A DNA stretch of 64,000 bases from contig NC_090697.1 in assembly GCF_040954835.1 (NCBI RefSeq), forward strand, positions 40,546,788 to 40,610,787, in the 5' to 3' direction. Shown piece after piece: positions 1 through 12,768 of this stretch. The notes beneath the pieces are model-generated. The model did not search any database. It saw only the letters and a list, made by a program, of their open reading frames with translations, and had not been told where the DNA came from. Origin of the DNA: Lepisosteus oculatus. Taxonomy: Eukaryota; Chordata; Actinopteri; Semionotiformes; Lepisosteidae. Numbering within the stretch: position 1 is the first letter of the stretch; the number at the start of each line of letters is the position of its first letter. The position numbers and the translations under genes were made by a program.

Positions 1-622
1 TGTGGCAGACCGACCAAATGAAAACGACAACGCCTTCACCTACCTTGGTAGCCAAATTTCACCTGATGGTGGAACTAAATTGGACATCGCTGCACGGATT
101 ATGAAAGCTAGGTGTTCCTTTGCAAGTCTCAAGAATATATGGCACTCCAATCAAATCATCTTAATAACCGAAATCTGGATCTTCAACTCCAACGTCAAGT
201 CAGTACTTCTGTATGGATGTAAAATGTGGCTTGTGTCTTTGGAGATAACGGGGAAGCTTCAGGCATTTATAAACAGGTGCCTGCTAAATATACTCTGCAT
301 ATGGTGTCCAGATAACTGGATCTCAAATAGTGATATTTATAGTAGATGCCACCAGCACCCCATATATATTGAGAACAGGGAAAAAAGTGGAGGTGGATTG
401 GTCATACATTGCTGCAAAAATGTCAATGAGATTTGTAGGGAAGCTCTAAACTGGAATCCTCAAGGATCCCGCAGGAGAGGAAGACCCAGAGGGACGTGGC
501 ACCATAGCTTGGACAGTGAAATGATGGCTGCTGATAAACAGCTTACTTGGCAACAAGTCAAGGCCATGGCTGGGAACCGGCAGAGGTGGAAGTTTCTATT
601 ATTGGCACTACGCATTCATTAA
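1..622 (+). mobile_element. Non-LTR retrotransposon, 3' end of reverse-transcriptase ORF (partial)
   Basis: An open frame runs from the left edge to a stop at 622 (206 residues). It begins with FTYLGSQISPDGG and continues through a region ending in LLYGCKMW, then a late NWNPQGSRRRGRPRGTWHH block. These are the usual marks of the C-terminal part of a LINE reverse transcriptase of the RTE/Jockey-like kind: the segment after the catalytic YxDD box, with a basic RRRGRPR tail. The catalytic part lies left of the window. The frame has no internal stop, but several family positions look substituted, for example the usual ETW seems to read KMW. It is probably a decayed copy that happens to stay open. 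The exact clade cannot be set from this piece. Confidence 0.75.
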
Positions 623-670
623 CAGCGCTATAGCAACCTACAGGTATATATGTACATAATTCTATATTCC

Positions 671-1185
671 TTATATAGCGCTTTTTCTGGACAACTCACT
701 CAAAGCAATTTACAGGTAATAGGATCTCCCCTCCACCACTACCAATGTGCAGCCCCACCTGGATGATGCACGGGTAACCACTACACTCACCATACATCAG
801 CTATTAGTGGGAGGAGAACAGGGATGAAGCCAATACATACAGTATATATATCAGGAGGCCATGATTGATAAAGGCCAATGAGAAATTTGGGCAGGACGCC
901 TGGGTAATACTCCTACTCCTTTTGAGAAACGGGATTTTTATTGACCAGAGAGTCAGGATCACAATTTATATCTCATGTGAAAGACAGTGCCTTTTTACAG
1001 AGTAATGTCCCCATCACTAATCTGGGGCATTAGGAGTGACATAGACCACGGGGAGAGAGCCCTCTAATGGCCCCACTAACACCACTTCCAGCAGCAACCT
1101 TAGTTTTTTCCAGGAGGTCTTCCATCCAGGTACTGACCAGGCTCACACCTGCTTAGCTTCAGTGGATGATTAGCTGTGAGTTGCA
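671..1185 (-). mobile_element. 5S-rRNA-derived SINE, nearly full length (copy 1)
   Basis: Read on the minus strand, the head (about 1185 down to 1090) carries the 5S rRNA internal promoter block, with AAGCTAAGCAGG and TGGATGGAAGACC-like boxes. A long body follows, ending in the family tail around CTATATAAGG near 671. The same body recurs at 1311, 2429, 11850, 12769, 23396 and 27062. This copy is more diverged than those at 11.9 and 12.8 kb. Confidence 0.8.
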
Positions 1186-1310
1186 GGGTGATATAGCTGC
1201 TGGCTTATTTTTTTATTCATCCATCCATTTTAAAAGCAACTTATCAAAGCACTTTTCAGTAGCAAATAAGGTGAATATGAGAACTCTACATACAAGGTGT
1301 CCTAGTTTGG

Positions 1311-1420
1311 AATCCTCAGGTGGATGCTGCACATTGGTGGTGGTGGAGGGGAGCCCATTACATGTAAAACGCTTTGAGTGGAGTGTCCAGAAAAGCACTA
1401 TATAAGTGTAAGCAATCAAT
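1311..1420 (+). mobile_element. 5S-derived SINE, 3' tail fragment (copy 2)
   Basis: The fragment matches the last 110 bases or so of the family: GGTGGATGCTGCACATTGG, a GGTGGTGGAGGGGAG run, then GTGTCCAGAAAAGCACTATA and TAAGTGTAAGCAATC. The 5S head is absent, as expected of a 5'-truncated retroposon. Confidence 0.75.
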
Positions 1421-1477
1421 CAACCAATTTGAACCTGGGATCCAAGAGCTGGGAAGCAACTAAGTACCTTACCACCG

Positions 1478-1630
1478 TATCCATTTTCTAAGTGCTTTAC
1501 CCAATACAAGGGCATTGGGGAGCTGAAGCCTATCTCAACAGCAATGGGAGCAAGGCTGCATACAACCTATATAGGACACCAGTTCACTGCAGCTGACATT
1601 GAGGTTTGCTTCAGTTTTGAGAATTCTAGT
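1478..1630 (-). mobile_element. tRNA-like fish SINE relic (partial)
   Basis: The text TCCATTTTCTAAGTGCTTTA followed by GAGCTGAAGCCTATCTCA matches the reverse complement of the 3' part of a common fish SINE ('...GGGATAGGCTCCAGC...ATGGATGGA'). Better copies are at 3,167, 25,114 and 61,252. It is strongly decayed. Confidence 0.5.
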
Positions 1631-2428
1631 CTGAATCACAGAATTGATCTTTCTGTGAGCCCCAAGTGAAATTAGGTAGGGCAGTAGTGAAAACGAGTTT
1701 AAACTTGCCTGGAAGCTACTTTAATCATGCTATTACCTGATAAATAGAGGCACACTGCATGCAGTGAGCAGCAGAAACAGATAAAGAGTTTTAATTATAC
1801 AATGAAGAGCTTTGTTCTTTTTTTCAGTCTTCGATTTGGTATTTTATTGTGAATTTTAGTTGTTCTGATTTAATTCTGTTCCTCGGTTCTTGTAAGCGAG
1901 CATGCACATTGACATGCAATTGTGTGGCATAAGGGCAGTATCTGGAATAAGAGATTAGATTTTGAGATCTGAACCGCTTTAGGCATGGAAATAGCACCTT
2001 TGTGTTCTACAAAGAGCTATCAACAAAGCTTCTCAGTCGCCTGTCATTTCCTGAATGTATAAATAAGCAGAGGTTTTAAAATCAGTCTTTGAAATCACAC
2101 CTGCACTATGTTCCTTTCCTTAGCCTACAGATTCTGCCTGTAATTTATCTTTTTTCTTTTTTCTAACACTCATACTACACTAAAGTAGCCATCTTTCAGG
2201 GATAGATGACGGCAAAGTCCTATTGTTCTGTAACTCTGCTACTTCAGGACTACCTTTTCAGCATTGGCTTGGTACCTTACAATGATAATCTAAGTATAAC
2301 ATAGCACAGCCATAGATTTGTCTTAAAATTAGATAAATTGATAACAAAATAGAAAGATTACTTCACACTGCTGCTGCAGGATGGCAACATACTATGCATA
2401 TACAGTAGTTAAGTTGATATATACTTTA

Positions 2429-2655
2429 CCTCCTAATAATCCCCGTCTATGAATTGGGTTCATTACTCTGTTTTCCTCCCCACTGTCAGCTAATATGTGG
2501 TGAGTGTTCTGGCACACTATGGCTGCCTTCGCATCATCCAGGTGGATCCTGCACATTAGTGGTGGTGGAGGGGAGTCCGCATTACCTGTAAAGAGCTTCG
2601 AATGGAGTGTCCAGAAAAGCACTATATAACTGTAAGCAATTATTAATTATTATTT
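2429..2655 (+). mobile_element. 5S-derived SINE, 3' half (copy 3)
   Basis: Starts at CCTCCTAATAATCCCCGTCT, a point inside the family body, and runs to the (ATT)-type tail after GTAAGCAATTATTAATTATT. It is 5' truncated and lacks the 5S-like head. Confidence 0.75.
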
Positions 2656-3166
2656 ACAATATATTCAAAGAACTGATGAGTGTCTCTGTAACAGCTTGAA
2701 GGATGTTTTTCAAAATGAAACACTTAAAATTTCAATTAGAATTTTAATAGGTTTTTACTGTGACATAAAAAGCTTATTTAAACCAAAATGTGCTGCTGCC
2801 ATGGTTACCTAATATGTGATGTGTTGAATTAGAGCATATTTCTTAATTAGATTAATACTGTATTGGTTGTAATTTTAAAAAATATCAACAGATCATTAAA
2901 CGTTTGTTTCAGTTATTTTATTTCGGAAATTGATGTAGTGATTCAAAACCAATTTAATTTATCATGCTATACCATGAAATACCTATCTTTAGGTAGATGT
3001 TTACATTTTTTAACTGAGTTGAGGGTCAGGAGTAGGGGTAGGAGGTTTGTTTGGTATTTTTTATTTATTACTTTTTTATACAAAATAAGTACATGTTTCC
3101 TTAGTCTCTGGCTTTTACAATAAGCCATATGTTTAATTTGCTCTCCAATTGTATTTTTACTCAAAA

Positions 3167-3474
3167 CCCGTCCGTCCATTATCTAACTGCTTCTAACTCT
3201 ATCCCAGCGTGCAGTGGGCGCATGGTACAGTATACTGCCTGGACAGGACGCCAGTCCATCACAGGGCACACAAAGACATGTAAGCACTCACACCAGGGCC
3301 AATTTTTACCAGAAACCAATTAACCTACCAGTGCGTCTTTGGACAGCGGGAGGAAATCCACACAAAAATAGGGAGAACATACAAACTCCACATAGACTCA
3401 GGTCTAAAACTGAACCCATGGCCCAGTGCTGCAACACAGCAATGTTAACTAATGTGCTACCATGCTGTCCTGTA
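3167..3474 (-). mobile_element. tRNA-like fish SINE copy
   Basis: On the minus strand the order is: an A-box-like segment (near 3470), a 'GTTCTCCCTATTTTTGTGTG' type body, a 'GGTTAATTGGTTTCTGG' segment, then a 3' part ending in ATGGACGGACGG. This is the widespread fish family that begins GTGGTTAGCATTGCTGCC. Similar copies lie at 25,114, 41,540, 48,265 and 61,252. Confidence 0.6.
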
Positions 3475-3479
3475 TTCTA

Positions 3480-6400
3480 ATATCATTACATATAATTTGT
3501 AATAAAAATGTAGGTTGCATGGAACCATAGATAACATTTCTACAGTATGAAAGTCTGTTAGAATTATAATGCTGGTCAGTTAAATAGGTAAGTTGGGTCC
3601 AGTGAAGATCACACTCCATATCTTTGTCTTAACTTTTGCAAAGCTCTTATGTGAAGTATTAGGGCTCTCATGTTATGTGTATACATGTGTTTTAAAATGC
3701 ATTATTAGTTTGTTGATTTTATGTCCAATATGACATTTCTGAGACATTCTTCCTTAATATTAGTCATTCTTTGATAACTTGAAAAGGATTGTGTATTCAG
3801 ACATTTGTTTGAGTCTAATGACCAGTCAAAAATGCTGTGTCACAAAATTCCCATGTTTTCTGGTGACTACTCTGGTCAGGACTACTCAACCTGTGATCAC
3901 TCGAATCCTCTTCACTTAATACATCAATTTTGATAATTTAATGAATAAATAACAGGATGAATATATCAATTAAGGAGCTGCTTGTGTCAAGTGAATCTGA
4001 TAAAGACACTATTAATTAGAATGCAATCCTGTTTTTAACACTAAGTGGCACTTTCACAATTGGGATTCAAAAATTAAAACTTCTTGACATTTGTTAATTA
4101 AACATTTTACAGCCTTCTGACTTTGAGAAATTAACATATTCTTTTATGCCTTACAAGGTAGACAGCTTTCATTTAAGATTTCAATATCAAGTGTTTCGAT
4201 TTCCATGTAAGGCAGAATTAGAATTAAGAGGATAAAAAACAAATTACTTGGTGAAGGCTTTTACTTCCATAATCAAGAAACCAATAACTTTTTACTTTAA
4301 ACAACGTGGAGCACACATCAGTCAACCTGTGAGGCCAGAGCATATCAATGAAGGCCCAAGGCTGCTATTCACTCTCCCTTAGCATTCCTTAGTCTCTTGC
4401 TGTATCTCCTTAACAAGCCTTAGGTGGATGTGTCTTTTAGACACATGAAAGGAAACAAGGTAGGCTGAGATTTTGATTGAAATCCTGAAATAGAAGCCAA
4501 GAGGTCATTTCTGCCAAAATAACACACCAAGTGTTCCATTTGCCTTTGATTGCTTGCCTACAAAACAAATCAGAAAGTTTCAGATAGTGGTCTTTTTGTA
4601 TTGTATATTAAACAGCACTGTAATTCAACTGATTTTAGTAGGAGACTGAATGAAAGAATATGCTGTAACTGTGATTCAGTAGATCAAAGCCTAAAAGCAG
4701 GTGAGATTTCGGCTGCAGATGGCATTAAAATTTCACATTATTGCTATGACCTTTATTTTTTCTTGCATAAAAGGAACAATAAATAAACATAATAACTTAT
4801 TATAATTATTATATGTAAAACAAAAGAGCACATATGTATGACTGAATTTATATTTTTAAATTGTATGGTTTGCAAATGACATTTGCTACTTTTTCTCCTG
4901 TTTTTAATCCAATACATTACTTTGAACATAAAAGCTTGCACTGTTCTTTATGACTCAATGAAATATTAATAGAGCCATGGAAATTCACTGTACAAGGCTT
5001 GTATAATTCATAGCCTTCAGCTTTCAAGATATAGAGCTCAGAAAAAAGTTAAAATAGCACAGCGCTGCAAGTTATATTTCAGAATAGGTCTCTCCTGAGC
5101 TTTCTGGAGTTAATTATTTGAAAGTCATACTGGCTGAGCAGTGAAATTGATGAAACCTCTGGGGTTCCCCAAAGTCCAAACTGTACCATAATTTTCATTT
5201 CTTCTTCTTCTTTTTATTATTATTATTATTAGGTGTAGGCATAGATGTAAAATAGGTATCATTTGTTGTAGGCTTTGTATTTAATACAATACGGACACAT
5301 AATATTACGAGTTCTAGTACAATCCAACTGCTCAATCCATGTCTACAAAACAAACATCTCTTTTCATACATGCATGCAAATTAAACACTCTCCATTCAGT
5401 GTGCTTGCATTTGATTTTCTCATAGGTAAGCAGATTCTTTAGTTCATTTTTGTCTGAATTGTTATTTACACAGAACATTGTTTTTTGGATAACCAAAGAT
5501 GAGTGTGTTTTCTTATTCGCTGTTGTTCTTCCAATATAACCATGGTGATTGTGGGGGGGGGGGAGTAGGGGTAATAAAAAAATGAATACATCATATATTT
5601 TTAATGAACTGCCATCATTGCAGTTCATCAGCTGTAACACATTTATGAATTAAAATAACAGTGGAGTTGCATTGAAGCACATGGAGAGCAGCATGAGAGA
5701 GAATCAAAATCCTAGTTCAGCTGACAGAAAAATGGATTGTTTCTTGGTTTATTTTATTTATTTGCAGATTTGGTATTCATGATCCCAACAACAACAACAA
5801 AAGAAAAATATGTCTGATTTAAACTTAAATTTAAGCGTTTTTCACTTGAAGAAAGATGATTTTAATAAGAACAAGTAAGAAGCAGTTTTTATATGAGAGT
5901 ACATACATACATATATATATATATTACATTTCAGATAGCAAGGGAAGACTTTTACAAATACTTTTGCTCCAAAATGCTGTCACTCAATTTTTAAATGTTA
6001 AGATGACAGAACTAGAAACAAGCAAATAAATTAAATATTTTCCTACTTAAAAAAACTGTTTAGAAAAAACAGAACACTGTACAGTATAGGGCTCAATTTC
6101 TTTAGGACTAAATTTCACAAATGAATGCTTCAAATATTTTTTGTCTATTTTAAAGCCCTGTGTCACAACATCAGAATAATGCTTGGACTAGCAGCCTACA
6201 CAACTGGTTTTCCAGTTTCCATTTCTTTCAGCCTTCTTGTGTTTTATGTAAAATACATGGTTATTCCTGGGTATAGTCTCATCAGAAGTACTTGCAGTCC
6301 TGACTTGTCTTTGATTTCAGAATAAATCACCAGGTTGAGTGGCTTAACAATAATGGTTGGATGAGTGAGTTTTAGTTTAGTTAGTCAGTGATTATTTTCA

Positions 6401-6550
6401 TCTGAGTCTCCATTCTTTTTCACAGCTGTGCATATTTGTCATGAAGGTGTGATGTGAATGAAGCAAGCAGGAAGCTGACAGGAAAGATCCTTATACATCT
6501 GGAGTTGCTTCAGAAAACACTATTTACTCTGGACAGGAATTCTAGCAGTG
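3480..6550. other. Gene-free AT-rich intergenic stretch
   Basis: No exon-like frames with splice sites, no RNA gene and no clear repeat family were seen. It holds only simple tracts: a TTC/ATT run near 5,200-5,232, a G-run near 5,552 and a short (AT)n near 5,905-5,922. Confidence 0.6.
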
Positions 6551-6555
6551 ATATA

Positions 6556-7703
6556 CAGTGCCTTGCAAGGGTTTTCAGACCCTTGCACAGTTTTCATATT
6601 TTTTGTTAAGCTTGCAGTCATGATACTCTGAAGTATTTGTTTAATAAACAAACCACTACAAAAATTCAAATTCAAAAGAAATATGTAAAAAGATAATTGA
6701 TATGAAAGGAAAATTGAAACATCATAATTGCATTATTATTTAAGGCTTTCTCTGTAGAAATGCCTAAATTTAAGGTACACAAAGTTAGTTATGCGGCCCT
6801 TTTGTGTGCAATAATAGTGGTCCTCATGCTTTTTTACTAAGGTTACATGCTCAGGTAGTGCATTTCAAGCAAAAAAGCAATCATGAAGAGTAAGACTTTT
6901 GTAAAGTTAGTCAGGGATAAAGTTACTGAAGTACTGTATCTGAATATCCCCATGAGCACATTCTACTCAATCATCAAGAATAGATGGTGCATTGTACTAT
7001 AGGGACACAGGAAATCACAGTTCAGTGAAGTTTGGAAACAGACAGGCCCTTCCAGAAAGCACAGCAAAAACATGCAAAAAATGCTACAATTATTTTCCAG
7101 AGTCTTTAATAATCCAAATACAGTCCTGTTCAACCTCGTGCGCATGTCAAGACAAGCATGGAACATATGGTGAACCACACAATGTAAAATAGCATACAAT
7201 ACTTACACACTATATGAATATGTTCAGCACCAATCACAGAATACATATTATTTTGCCTAGCTGTGCAAGAATGTCACAAATTTGTTCTGTCAGCTATTCT
7301 AGTTACAGTTTCTAGTAAGAGGTCTGCTGATTGCATTTATCTGCCTGATTTCTTAACATAAAGGAATTAAACTCTACAATACAAGATCATGCCTAGATCA
7401 GGCTATCTCTCCAAACTGAGTAACTAGGCAAGGAAGAAATTCGTTTCTTGGTTAATATCCCTAGGAAAAATTTGCACTAAGCCAATATGAAAAGTTGGTG
7501 GAGACTTACCCATAAAGAAAAATAAAGTGCTTTTGATATTGAGTTCACAGGACTGGATACTTGTTGTCAGCATAATTGAGGTTTTTTTCTGTTTAGTTTT
7601 TGCTGACAGAAGTACAGTCTTAGTGTAAAAATGTAGATATGTTTTGAAATTTTACAAAATGGCACATTACGAGAAGGGTCTGACCACTTTCTGCTAGCCA
7701 CTG
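6556..7703 (+). mobile_element. Degraded Tc1/mariner element (tentative)
   Basis: At 6554 a TA is followed by CAGTGCCTTGCAAGGGTTTT and CAGACCC, a typical fish Tc1 terminal repeat. A poor inverted match, GGGTCTGACCACTTTCTGC then CCACTG, ends near 7703, which gives about 1.15 kb. In between, the phrase around 6,905-6,935 (TTAGTCAGGGATAAAGTTAC) resembles decayed transposase N-terminal coding sequence, but no frame is open. The right boundary is uncertain. Confidence 0.45.
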
Positions 7704-7709
7704 AATCTA

Positions 7710-10700
7710 TGTAATTCACACTGCGAAAGAAGAAAGAGGAAGAATAACAACTCCAAGAGAATTAGAGGGAAAAATGTGTTTTGAGAAGTTTCTCAAAACA
7801 TTTAGTTTTATTTTATTTAAATGTTTATATAAATTATTTAGTATACATTTAGTTTATTTAAAAGTTTTAAATATAAATATCTCACAGTGTCAACTGTTCA
7901 GACTACTAAAGCCTTTATATACTATATTTTATATGCTATATTCAAAAATATACATCAGAAGATGCACAGATAAAAACTACAAATAATTTTACTCTAGATA
8001 AAATTAGGTTTATCAGGAAAACATGTAGTATCAGTGATAAAATTTTACAATATTTTTCTAAACCCTAAGGTGTAATAGATTTTAAGGGCAGTGTTAGTGA
8101 TTTTCTGTTTTCATTTTGGCTGTTTGAAATTGTGTATAAATATACCAGAAAACAGAATATCAAGCAAATAGTAAGAGGCAGTTTATAAGTTGCTGGCAGC
8201 CTCTGGTAGACATTTTTTCGCCCAAGACACTCAGAGTACTGTAGTTTCTTCACCATGGTTTCTTACATGTGACTTTTTAGTAGAATTTGAACATTGTAGG
8301 CTGAAAACATATTTTGAAAAAGGAGTAACATTAAGTACATAAAAGAAGCAGAAGTGAAAAACAGAAGAAATGTGCCTTATAAACTACTCTTATAAACAGA
8401 TGTATAGTAGCCCCCAAACTTCTGATGCACTTTACCAACTCTAACTAGTTAGATAAAGGATGCAGAAGTACACAAGATTCTTAACAGTAACAAATAACAG
8501 TAAAATAATTGCACACAATATACTAAAACTGTTCTAATGTATTCATACCCTGTAAATATTTGGAATATTTTTAGAAAGCTGTGCCTCAGTTTCCTGGCAT
8601 ATCATGTGGTAATAAGAAGGCTGAACACAGAAGCAAATCATTCAGTGTATAAAACTCTAAGATAAAAAATAAATGATTACTCATACCAGCTCTAGTGATA
8701 ATTACAAAAAACATAAAAATTAAAACATTCAAGTTTTAACCACAGTCTCCATCATCAGGATGTAAAAGGCTAATGGGATTCTTGCTACTCCACCTGAGAA
8801 AGGATGTAGGGATGTAAGATTTATCTTAGTATGCTGTCAGAAAAGTTAGTTTGGCTGCTTGATCACACCCAGCAAAGTCAGCAATGAGGAATCTTCAAAA
8901 AAAGATTGGACATCATTAGGACGTAGGGTCTTCATTCAGGTTTGAATCAACTCAGGTTTCAGCAGCTGAGTTTAACATCAAAGTGAATTAAAAAAAGGTA
9001 CCAAATTGCATCTAATGTAATTAACTCCAAGTCAAACAAGATGTGATGATGAAACACAAATTGAATTTTTGGGCAATCTCAACAGCAGTAGCATAGAAAG
9101 GTGAAGTTTATGATGAGAAAAATGTCATCCTTTCTATGAAGAACAGAAATGGAACTGTTCTTGTTAAATGTTGTTCAAAAACAAAATCCATCCTTTGGCC
9201 TTGGTGCCCTAGTCTGTGTATTCTGTAAAATGCACTGTGCCTAAGATTTGTCAATTACAATGTAGCAAATAAAATGACTGACTGACTGATTGACTGGTTT
9301 CCCCTCTAACACAGTCGACCATAACACTCTCTTTGTTTTAATTAGAAGGCAAAGCTGTACAGTACAGGTAATTATCAGGTAATTACACAATAATTTATTA
9401 TTACAAAATTACAGTATACGATAGATTTCAAGTAATTATATGGACAATTTATTTCATGTAAGAACATGATAACCATCATTTGTCTTGGCAGCAAAGTGTT
9501 TCCATAGTGATTCAGGGTGTTAAGCAAGCCCAAGACGAAACAGAGGCTCTTCATGCCATTAGGAATGGTGCACTCTTCTGAAATCCTTTTCCCTGAAAGG
9601 TGCTTGAACAGAGAAAAATATAAAACCACAAGTTCTTTTCTAACAGAGCAATGTGAATAGAAAACGAGCTCTGTTCACAAAAATGCTCCACTGAATGAAT
9701 GTGAAGAAACCCAGATGTCTTTGAAGTGAATTATTTTGCACCAAAGCTTCTGTATGAGTATGAAAGGTTCCTTTTTTTTCCAAGTGAACTGTGTTTGGTT
9801 CAGCTAGAAAAGAAAATGTACTCAGATGCACTCTTTACCTATTAAATATTTGCTTGATTCAAAATTTGAATTAATGCACTGAGATTTAATGGAGAACAGA
9901 CCTGGGAAAATACTGCAATTGTTTTTCACATGTTTAAATATATTAGCCAAAATACTTAAAATGTTCATCAATTCAATACCTGAAAGCTGCTTGTTCCTGT
10001 TAAGGCACTTATCACAGAAGAACAGGGGACAAGTAAGGACTACATCTTGATGGAACCCTCTCTCATTCCAAGGCAAAAAAGAAATAAAATAATGTTTTTC
10101 ATATATACATAGTTTTAATAATCTAGGTGGACTTTATTCAAAAATGTTTTTTGTGAAACTGAGGTTTGTACTATTTTGACAAAACGTTTTGGTTCCCAAG
10201 AGATCCAACTATAACCAGGTGGTTTGAATCCTGAATCCTCAATTTTCTCACAGTAAAGGAAGTATAACATGTAGATGTACAGTAGAATGTCAGAAATCCT
10301 AAATTGTTAGCTGTTAGCACATATTATTCTCTTGAGCTACACCCAGCAGTAAGCATGTGGCCATGATTCAAAAAGCAAGATTCTGCAAGTTAGCAAGGAG
10401 AAATGGAAAATAAATAAACATAGGACTGAAAATGTTGAATAGCTGAAATAATGTTGCTGACATTAACTAAAAGGTACACTACAATTGTAAGGCTTTAACT
10501 TGCACAGGAAATATTCAGAACAAAGACACAGCAGATATGAAATGCATGGTAAAGTAATATTAAATTATTTGCGACATTGAAGGACTATAACTACAGTAGC
10601 TCAAAGCTACTTCAGCATAGTTAATGAATTTCAATTAAAGACAATTTTTCACAACATGAAGTGCATTGAATGTCTTTCTTAATATTTTAATTATTTTATT

Positions 10701-11845
10701 TGAGATTAATTCTCACCTTAAAATAACTATTACTTGCTCTAAAAACACCTAGGAGGTTAGATTTAAAGGTAATTACATAGTACTTCTAATTTCTCCTCTG
10801 CTGTTTTTTTTGTTCATCCAAAATGCTGAACAAGTATAGTATATTTATTAATTACAGTTAACTCTCTGCTCTGCTTCATTAATTATGTTGCAATTTTTTA
10901 TGGGTATGCAGGCAAATAGCAGTATTATATGGTTAATGCTTTGATATGTCGCTTTTTCATGCAAATACCTATGCAGTTCGTGGACAGCATCTAAACCTGA
11001 TTGCTGCTCATAGAGATTTGCCTACAGCTACTACTGTATATAATAAATTTTATAATCACGGCATAATTTATGATCAAAGTGTGGGCTGATCTCTGAATGT
11101 TTCTGACATTCTGTCTCCTGTCATTATACCAGACTGTTAGTTTGGACATTTCTGTCTATAGGGGGAAATACCATTTACTGTACTTACCTACCACCATCAT
11201 TTTTAGCTGCAGCTTTTTTTTCTCTGATAGCTCTTTTAACACTAACCAGATCCGGTATTGTACCGTTTCTGAGATCAGACAAGATTGTGGCAGCAAGCTG
11301 CTGACCCATGAAAGAGCTCTCTGCTTTTCTTCAGCATGTGGAGTGTGCACAGTGAATCTTGTGATTGTTTAAAATCCTTTTGATTTATTAACTAACCTCA
11401 TTTCAAAACAGGCCATCCACTACATCCCTGAATCCTGGAAACTGGAGTCAGTTAAGCATAGGAAAATTATAAATTTGTCAGACTGAATAAATGATCTGGT
11501 GCTTTTAGCTTTTTTATTTTTAAGGTCCCAGTGAGCAGCTGATTGCTTACAAAAATTATTTATTTGTATAGCTTATTCTTTGTCTTGTTTTTGTTCTCAT
11601 CCTTATTAAATATGAATACATTTTTATTTATATACTGTATTGCGTTCTTATTCCACAGGGCCTAGTACTGGTAGTTGTATTATTTAACAAAGACTAAATG
11701 ACTATTGTGAATTAGATTATTTAGGACACATACAAATATTATTGAAAATACCACAGATACACAGTCAAACCTCACTGGAGTTCATTTACAGTTAGTATTC
11801 ATCAAATCTTCTTCAAAGTGCTTATGCCCTGTAATAATTTATGCC
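7710..11845. other. Gene-free intergenic stretch
   Basis: No gene or clear repeat family was found. A short (GACT)n tract sits at about 9,276-9,297 after an AATAAAATG sequence and may be the tail of a decayed retroposon. About 10,850-11,090 has clustered homeodomain-type and octamer motifs and is discussed as a finding. Confidence 0.55.
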
Positions 11846-11849
11846 AGCA

Positions 11850-12411
11850 GCCATGTCACCGTGCAACTCACAACTGGCAGCCCAATGAAGCTAAGCAGGT
11901 GTAAGCCTGGTCAGTACCTGGATGGGAGACCTCCTGGGAAAAACCAAGGTTGCTGCTGGAAGAGGTATAAGTGGGGCCAGCAGGGGGCGCTCGCCCTGCA
12001 GTCCATGTGGGTCCTAATTCCCCAGTATAGTGACGGGGACACTATACTGTAAACAGGCGCCGTCCTTCGGATGAGATGTAAAACTGAGGTCCTGACTCTC
12101 TGTGGTCATTACAAATCCCAGGGTGTTTCTCGAAAAGAGTAGGGGTGTAACCCCGGCGTCCTGGCCAAGTTTCCCATTGGCCCTTACCAATCATGGCCTC
12201 CTAATAATCCCCATCTATCTATTGGCTTCATTACTCTGCTCTCCTCCCCTGATAGCTGACAGCTGATGTGTGGTGAGTGTTCTGGTGCACTATGGCTGCC
12301 GTCGCATCATCCAGGTGGATGCTGCACGTGGTGGTGGAGGGGAGTCCCCATTACCTGTAAAGAGTGTCCAGAAAAGTGCTATATAAGTGTAAGCAGTTAT
12401 TATTATTAATA
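11850..12411 (+). mobile_element. 5S-rRNA-derived SINE, full length (copy 4)
   Basis: This is the best forward copy. The head at about 11,861-11,965 contains GAAGCTAAGCAGG, then GCCTGGTCAGTACCTGGATG and GGAGACCTCCTGGGAA. These match the A-box, intermediate element and C-box of vertebrate 5S rRNA. After them come a CAGCAGGGGGCGCTC segment, a body with CCTTCGGATGAGATGTAAAA and a 3' end at GTAAGCAGTTATTATTATT. A 5S-derived SINE is the SINE3 type. It is transcribed by Pol III and mobilised by a partner LINE. It is not a functional 5S gene, because only the internal promoter block is 5S-like. Confidence 0.9.
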
Positions 12412-12768
12412 AACTCAGAATGACTCACTATTTTTCCACCTGCCATTTGTTTTTCTTCAATTTGAGTAATATAGTTGTTTGTGTTTTTGGCTTTGACGCC
12501 ACAAGATAAGCAGCTTATTTTCAACATGGCTGCTGGAACTGTATGAAGTTACTCCTGCCATGTTTTATTTTTGGTGCAGATTTAATACATTCAGTACACT
12601 GTATAACCAGATTTATAAGCAGGTGACAGACGATAAATGCTGATCGGATTCAGTGTTCAGTGACCTTTAAAACTGAATCTGATCATCCAGGATACTTACA
12701 GTATAAGGCACAGAAATTTTTCCAAAAACAGTTTTCCAGGTCCTAAACACCTAGACCATTTTACTTAC

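Noticed and set aside
4550-4786. 78-residue plus-strand frame with many Cys
   Set aside because: No splice sites or domain pattern, and the length is within chance for this sequence.
11861-11965. Possible 5S rRNA gene
   Set aside because: Only the internal promoter block matches 5S; the rest and the 500-base body show it is a SINE.
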